From Rallus limicola (Eukaryota; Chordata; Aves; Gruiformes; Rallidae): 64,000 nucleotides of DNA. Positions 59,458 through 64,000 of the stretch are shown here, one piece after another (the first letter of the stretch is position 1; the number at the start of each line of letters is the position of its first letter). Where the stretch lies: contig JAKCOZ010000099.1 in assembly GCA_022605955.1 (NCBI GenBank), positions 310,001 to 374,000 of the forward strand, written 5' to 3'. The translations under genes were made by a program, and so were the position numbers. The notes under the pieces are model-generated. The model ran no database searches and had not been told where the DNA came from. It was given only the letters and a program-made list of their open reading frames with translations.

Positions 59458-62418
59458 AGGACACACGAGCAGACCCTGTCACTTTGGCTCTCAGCCTTTT
59501 CCTTTGCCTGGAAAGAGGGAACATGCCTGGAACCTCCTACGGTGCTTTTCTCGGCCCTAGCAGACTGCAGTTCAAAACATGCTAAACGTCCAGCAATAAC
59601 TCCCAAAGAAAAGAAGCTAGGCCTGAAAGGCATAGCTTGTCTGAAACCTCCTAACAGGACACACGAGCAGACCCTGTCACTTTGACTCTCAGCCTTTTCC
59701 TTTGCCTGGAAAGAGGGAACATGCCTGGAACCTCCTACGGTGCTTTTCTCGGCCCTAGCAGACTGCAGTTCAAAACATGCTAAACGTCCAGACATAACTC
59801 CCAAAGTAAAGAAGCTAGGCCTGAAAGGCATAGCTTGTCTGAAACCTCCTAACAGGACACACGAGCAGACCCTGTCACTTTGACTCTCAGCCTTTTCCTT
59901 TGCCTGGAAAGAGGGAACATGCCTGGAACCTCCTACGGTGCTTTTCTCGGCCCTAGCAGACTGCAGTTCAAAACATGCTAAACGTCCAGCAATAACTCCC
60001 AAAGTAAAGAAGCTAGGCCTGAAAGGCATAGCTCGTCTGAAACCTCCTAACAGGACACATGAGCAGACCCTGTCACTTTGGCTCTCAGCCTTTTCCTTTG
60101 CCTGGAAAGAGGGAACATGCCTGGAACCTCCTACGGTGCTTTTCTCGGCCCTAGCAGACTGCATTTCAAAACATGCTAAATGTCCAGCAATAACTCCCAA
60201 AGTAAAGAAGCTAGGCCTGAAAGGCATAGCTTGTCTGAAACCTCCTAACAGGACACACGAGCAGACCCTGTCACTTTGGCTCTCAGCCTTTTCCTTTGCC
60301 TGGAAAGAGGGAACATGCCTGGAACCTCCTACGGTGCTTTTCTCAGCCCTAGCAGACTGCAGATCACAACATGCTAAACGTCCAGCAATAACTCCCAAAG
60401 TAAAGAAGCTAGGCCTGAAAGGCATAGCTTGTCTGAAACCTCCTGACAGGACACACGAGCAGACCCTGTCACTTTGGCTCTCAGCCTTTTCCTTTGCCTG
60501 GAAAGAGGGAACATGCCTGGAACCTCCTACGGTGCTTTTCTCGGCCCTAGCAGACTGCAGTTCAAAACATGCTAAACGTCCAGCAATAACTCCCAAAGTA
60601 AAGAAGCTAGGCCTGAAAGGCATAGCTTGTCTGAAACCTCCTAACAGGACACACGAGCAGACCCTGTCACTTTGGCTCTCAGCCTTTTCCTTTGCCTGGA
60701 AAGAGGGAACATGCCTGGAACCTCCTACAGTGCTTTTCTCGGCCCTAGCAGACTGCAGTTCAAAACATGCTAAACGTCCAGCAATAACTCCCAAAGTAAA
60801 GAAGCTAGGCCTGAAAGGCATAGCTTGTCTGAAACCTCCTAACAGGAGACACGAGCAGACCCTGTCACTTTGGCTCTCAGCCTTTTCCTTTGCCTGGAAA
60901 GAGGGAACATGCCTGGAACCTCCTACGGTGCTTTTCTCGGCCCTAGCAGACTGCAGTTCAAAACATGCTAAACGTCCAGCAATAACTCCCAAAGTAAAGA
61001 AGCTAGGCCTGAAAGGCATAGCTTGTCTGAAACCTCCTAACAGGACACACGAGCAGACCCTGTCACTTTGGCTCTCAGCCTTTTCCTTTGCCTGGAAAGA
61101 GGGAACATGCCTGGAACCTCCTACGGTGCTTTTCTCGGCCCTAGCAGACTGCAGTTCAAAACATGCTAAACGTCCAGCAATAACTCCCAAAGTAAAGATA
61201 CGAGGCCTGAAAGGCATAGCTTGTCTGAAACCTCCTAACAGGACACACGAGCAGACCCTGTCACTTTGGCTCTCAGCCTTTTCCTTTGCCTGGAAAGAGG
61301 GAACATGCCTGGAACCTCCTACGGTGCTTTTCTCGGCCCTAGCAGACTGCAGTTCAAAACATGCTAAACGTCCAGCAATAACTCCCAAAGTAAAGAAGCT
61401 AGGCCTGAAAGGCATAGCTTGTCTGAAACCCCCTAACAGGACACACGAGCAGCCCCTGTCACTTTGGCTCTCAGCCTTTTCCTTTGCCTGGAAAGAGGGA
61501 ACATGCCTGGAACCTCCTACGGTGCTTTTCTCGGCCCTAGCAGACTGCAGTTCAAAACATGCTAAACGTCCAGACATAACTCCCAAAGTAAAGAAGCTAG
61601 GCCTGAAAGGCATAGCTTGTCTGAAACCTCCTAACAGGACACACGAGCAGACCCTGTCACTTTGACTCTCAGCCTTTTCCTTTGCCTGGAAAGAGGGAAC
61701 ATGCCTGGAACCTCCTACGGTGCTTTTCTCGGCCCTAGCAGACTGCAGTTCAAAACATGCTAAACGTCCAGCAATAACTCCCAAAGTAAAGAAGCTAGGC
61801 CTGAAAGGCATAGCTCGTCTGAAACCTCCTAACAGGACACACGAGCAGACCCTGTCACTTTGGCTCTCAGCCTTTTCCTTTGCCTGGAAAGAGGGAACAT
61901 GCCTGGAACCTCCTACGGTGCTTTTCTCAGCCCTAGCAGACTGCAGTTCAAAACATGCTAAACGTCCAGCAATAACTTCTAAAGTAAAGAAGCTAGGCCT
62001 GAAAGGCATAGCTCGTCTGAAACCTCCTAACAGGACACACGAGCAGACCCTGTCACTTTGGCTCTCAGCCTTTTCCTTTGCCTGGAAAGAGGGAACATGC
62101 CTGGAACCTCCTACGGTGCTTTTCTCGGCCCTAGCAGACTGCAGTTCAAAACATGCTAAACGTCCAGCAATAACTCCCAAAGTAAAGAAGCTAGGCCTGA
62201 AAGGCATAGCTTGTCTGAAACCTCCTGACAGGACACACGAGCAGACCCTGTCACTTTGGCTCTCAGCCTTTTCTTTTGCCTGGAAAGAGGGAACATGCCT
62301 GGAACCTCCTACGGTGCTTTTCTCGGCCCTAGCAGACTGCAGTTCAAAACATGCTAAACGTCCAGCAATAACTCCCAAAGTAAAGAAGCTAGGCCTGAAA
62401 GGCATAGCTTGTCTGAAA
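59458..62418. repeat. 6,948-bp-offset segment, copy 2
   Basis: Repeats 52,510-55,470: caaagaaaag (59,603), agacata (59,790 and 61,572, nine monomers apart), ctcagccc with cagatcacaac (60,344-60,368), cctgac, tacagt (60,728), gaaacccccta with gcagcccctg (61,428-61,460), acttct with agctcg and ttcttttgcc (62,272). Private changes include tttgactc at 59,683, gcatttc with aaatgtcc (60,162-60,185), ggagacac (60,846) and gatacgagg (61,197). Confidence 0.82.
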
Positions 62419-64000
62419 CCTCCTAACAGGACACACGAGCAGACCCTGTCACTTTGGCTCTCAGCCTTTTCCTTTGCCTGGAAAGAGGGAACATGCCTGG
62501 AACCTCCTACGGTGCTTTTCTCGGCCCTAGCAGACTGCAGTTCAAAACATGCTAAACGTCCAGCAATAACTCCCAAAGTAAAGAAGCTAGGCCTGAAAGG
62601 CATAGCTTGTCTGAAACCTCCTAACAGGACACACGAGCAGACCCTGTCACTTTGGCTCTCAGCCTTTTCCTTTGCCTGGAAAGAGGGAACATGCCTGGAA
62701 CCTCCTACGGTGCTTTTCTCGGCCCTAGCAGACTGCAGTTCAAAACATGCTAAACGTCCAGCAATAACTCCCAAAGTAAAGAAGCGAGGCCTGAAAGGCA
62801 TAGCTTGTCTGAAACCTCCTAACAGGACACACGAGCAGACCCTGTCACTTTGGCTCTCAGCCTTTTCCTTTGCCTGGAAAGAGGGAACATGCCTGGAACC
62901 TCCTACGGTGCTTTTCTCGGCCCTAGCAGACTGCAGTTCAAAACATGTTAAACGTCCAGCAATAACTCCCAAAGAAAAGAAGCTAGGCCTGAAAGGCATA
63001 GCTTGTCTGAAACCTCCTAACAGGACACACGAGCAGACCCTGTCACTTTGACTCTCAGCCTTTTCCTTTGCCTGGAAAGAGGGAACATGCCTGGAACCTC
63101 CTACGGTGCTTTTCTCGGCCCTAGCAGACTGCAGTTCAAAACATGCTAAACGTCCAGACATAACTCCCAAAGTAAAGAAGCTAGGCCTGAAAGGCATAGC
63201 TTGTCTGAAACCTCCTAACAGGACACACGAGCAGACCCTGTCACTTTGGCTCTCAGCCTTTTCCTTTGCCTGGAAAGAGGGAACATGCCTGGAACCTCCT
63301 ACGGTGCTTTTCTCGGCCCTAGCAGACTGCAGTTCAAAACATGCTAAACGTCCAGCAATAACTTCTAAAGTAAAGAAGCTAGGCCTGAAAGGCATAGCTC
63401 GTCTGAAACCTCCTAACAGGACACACGAGCAGACCCTGTCACTTTGGCTCTCAGCCTTTTCCTTTGCCTGGAAAGAGGGAACATGCCTGGAACCTCCTAC
63501 GGTGCTTTTCTCGGCCCTAGCAGACTGCAGTTCAAAACATGCTAAACGTCCAGCAATAACTCCCAAAGTAAAGAAGCTAGGCCTGAAAGGCATAGCTTGT
63601 CTGAAACCTCCTAACAGGACACACGAGCAGACCCTGTCACTTTGGCTCTCAGCCTTTTCCTTTGCCTGGAAAGAGGGAACATGCCTGGAACCTCCTACGG
63701 TGCTTTTCTCGGCCCTAGCAGACTGCAGTTCAAAACATGCTAAACGTCCAGCAATAACACCCAAAGTAAAGATACGAGGCCTGAAGGGCATAGCTTGTCT
63801 GAAACCTCCTAACAGGACACACGAGCAGACCCTGTCACTTTGGCTCTCAGCCTTTTCCTTTGCCTGGAAAGAGGGAACATGCCTGGAACCTCCTACGGTG
63901 CTTTTCTCGGCCCTAGCAGACTGCAGTTCAAAACATGCTAAACGTCCAGCAATAACTCCCAAAGTAAAGAAGCGAGGCCTGAAAGGCATAGCTTGTCTGA
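62419..64000. repeat. Right end of window, array continuing
   Basis: About eight monomers and the final 141-bp partial unit (63,860-64,000). Markers: gcgagg, catgttaaac with caaagaaaag and tttgactc (62,944-63,050), agacata (63,156, eight monomers after the previous one), acttct with agctcg, aacaccc with gatacgagg and gaagggc (63,757-63,788), gcgagg at the end. There is no sign of the array boundary. Confidence 0.85.

Larger units (their letters stand above)
49467..63989 (-). other. 14.5-kb stop-free reverse frame (not called as a gene)
   Basis: The reverse strand reads without a stop for 4,840 codons across 73 monomers. It is free of frameshifts because the only indel here is +18 bp. The 66-residue repeat contains a short hydrophobic stretch around FFTLGVIAGRLACF. 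I do not call it a gene. The same reverse frame is broken elsewhere by four classes of stop (cagaaacc near 5,680, gatcag near 9,664, ttaaaa near 3,038, cactag near 24,512) and by many 1-bp indels. A unit length divisible by three is enough to propagate an open frame, and I see no promoter, splice or polyadenylation evidence. Confidence 0.2.
1..64000. repeat. 198-bp satellite array (about 322.7 monomers, direct tandem)
   Basis: Every line of the window is the same 198-bp unit repeated head to tail, beginning ttgcctggaa at positions 1, 199 and so on, and always in the same orientation. Apart from the indels listed separately the phase never breaks: 322 full units, a 141-bp partial unit (63,860-64,000) and net +103 bp of indels sum to exactly 64,000. 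No unique sequence, transposon or gene interrupts it and both window ends lie inside the array. GC is 99 of 198 in the common monomer. Long homogeneous arrays of units near nucleosome-repeat length are typical of centromeric or heterochromatic satellites in eukaryotes; the chromosomal location is inferred. I do not recognise the family: it does not match from memory the primate alpha (171 bp), beta (68 bp) or gamma (about 220 bp) satellites. Confidence 0.99.

Noticed and set aside
39..63989. Dozens of long apparent reading frames on both strands (66-residue repeats)
   Set aside because: They arise because 198 is a multiple of three and one frame per strand happens to be open in the monomer. 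Both are interrupted repeatedly by stops (forward: tttgactc, ttcataac, gcttgactg, cttaacg, aagtatag; reverse: cagaaacc, gatcag, cactag; both: ttaaaa) and by 1-bp indels. Variation shows no preference for synonymous sites that I could see, and many forward frames begin at GTG rather than ATG.
1..64000. CRISPR array
   Set aside because: Repeats are directly adjacent with no spacers, and the 198-bp unit is far too long.
1..64000. Bacterial repeat-protein or surface-adhesin gene
   Set aside because: There is no ribosome-binding site, signal peptide, anchor or flanking gene, and the frame is broken in many places. The two antiparallel frames are equally open, unlike a real gene.
1..64000. Known primate satellites (alpha, beta, gamma) and telomere-type repeats
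   Set aside because: Unit length and sequence do not match any that I remember, and there is no TTAGGG-like repetition. I made no database search, so other described satellites remain possible.
1..64000. Assembly artefact from a collapsed or over-expanded repeat
   Set aside because: Monomers carry many different, ordered variants and private changes, which an artificial copy-paste would not give. Local copy number, for example of the 2,612-bp duplication, still depends on assembly quality and could be tested with read depth and spanning long reads.

Overview
The whole 64,000-base window is one uninterrupted satellite DNA array. It is built from a 198-bp monomer, about 50% GC, repeated head to tail in one orientation. 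I find no gene, RNA gene, transposon, CRISPR array or unique flanking sequence, and neither end of the array is inside the window. The bookkeeping closes exactly: 322 complete monomers (322 x 198) plus a 141-bp partial copy at the right end plus a net +103 bp of the indels I located equals 64,000. Most monomers I compared differ from the common form at about 0 to 4 positions. The organism is therefore a eukaryote, and the setting is probably centromeric, pericentromeric or other heterochromatin. Many recurrent variants are CpG to TpG or CpA changes, which points to a CpG-methylating genome such as a vertebrate or plant. I do not recognise the monomer and cannot name the species.

Layout. Diagnostic variants divide the array into overlapping higher-order blocks. 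From 1 to about 18.3 kb the blocks are a 3-mer pair (2,837-4,024), a 17-monomer-offset pair (4,695-7,062 and 8,061-10,428), a run of six gaagcgagg monomers (10,561-11,690), two further derivatives of the same block (12,700-16,200) and a 14-mer repeat (15,700-20,599). Right of about 18 kb three new variant classes appear (tttgactc, agacata, ctcagccc). There the array shows a recent 2,612-bp tandem duplication (22,730-27,840), a 4-kb segment recurring at 8,588 bp (20,600-24,556 and 29,189-33,144), 9-mer and 7-mer cassettes (39,363-44,100), a 6-mer with 1-bp deletions (48,050-49,500) and a long right-hand domain (49.5-64 kb) with similarity at a 6,948-bp offset. The agacata marker occurs 17 times, most often nine monomers apart.

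Mechanisms read from the sequence are unequal exchange by whole monomers, including a hybrid-monomer deletion junction near 13.57 kb; 19-bp expansion between 9-bp direct repeats inside the monomer, found in five copies; and a 14-nt microinversion at 51,485 whose relative at 57,229 has grown into three 9-bp units.

Because 198 is divisible by three, a frame that is open in one monomer stays open through the array. This gives very long apparent reading frames on both strands, up to 14.5 kb on the minus strand. Both frames collect stops and frameshifts elsewhere in the array, so I do not annotate them as genes.
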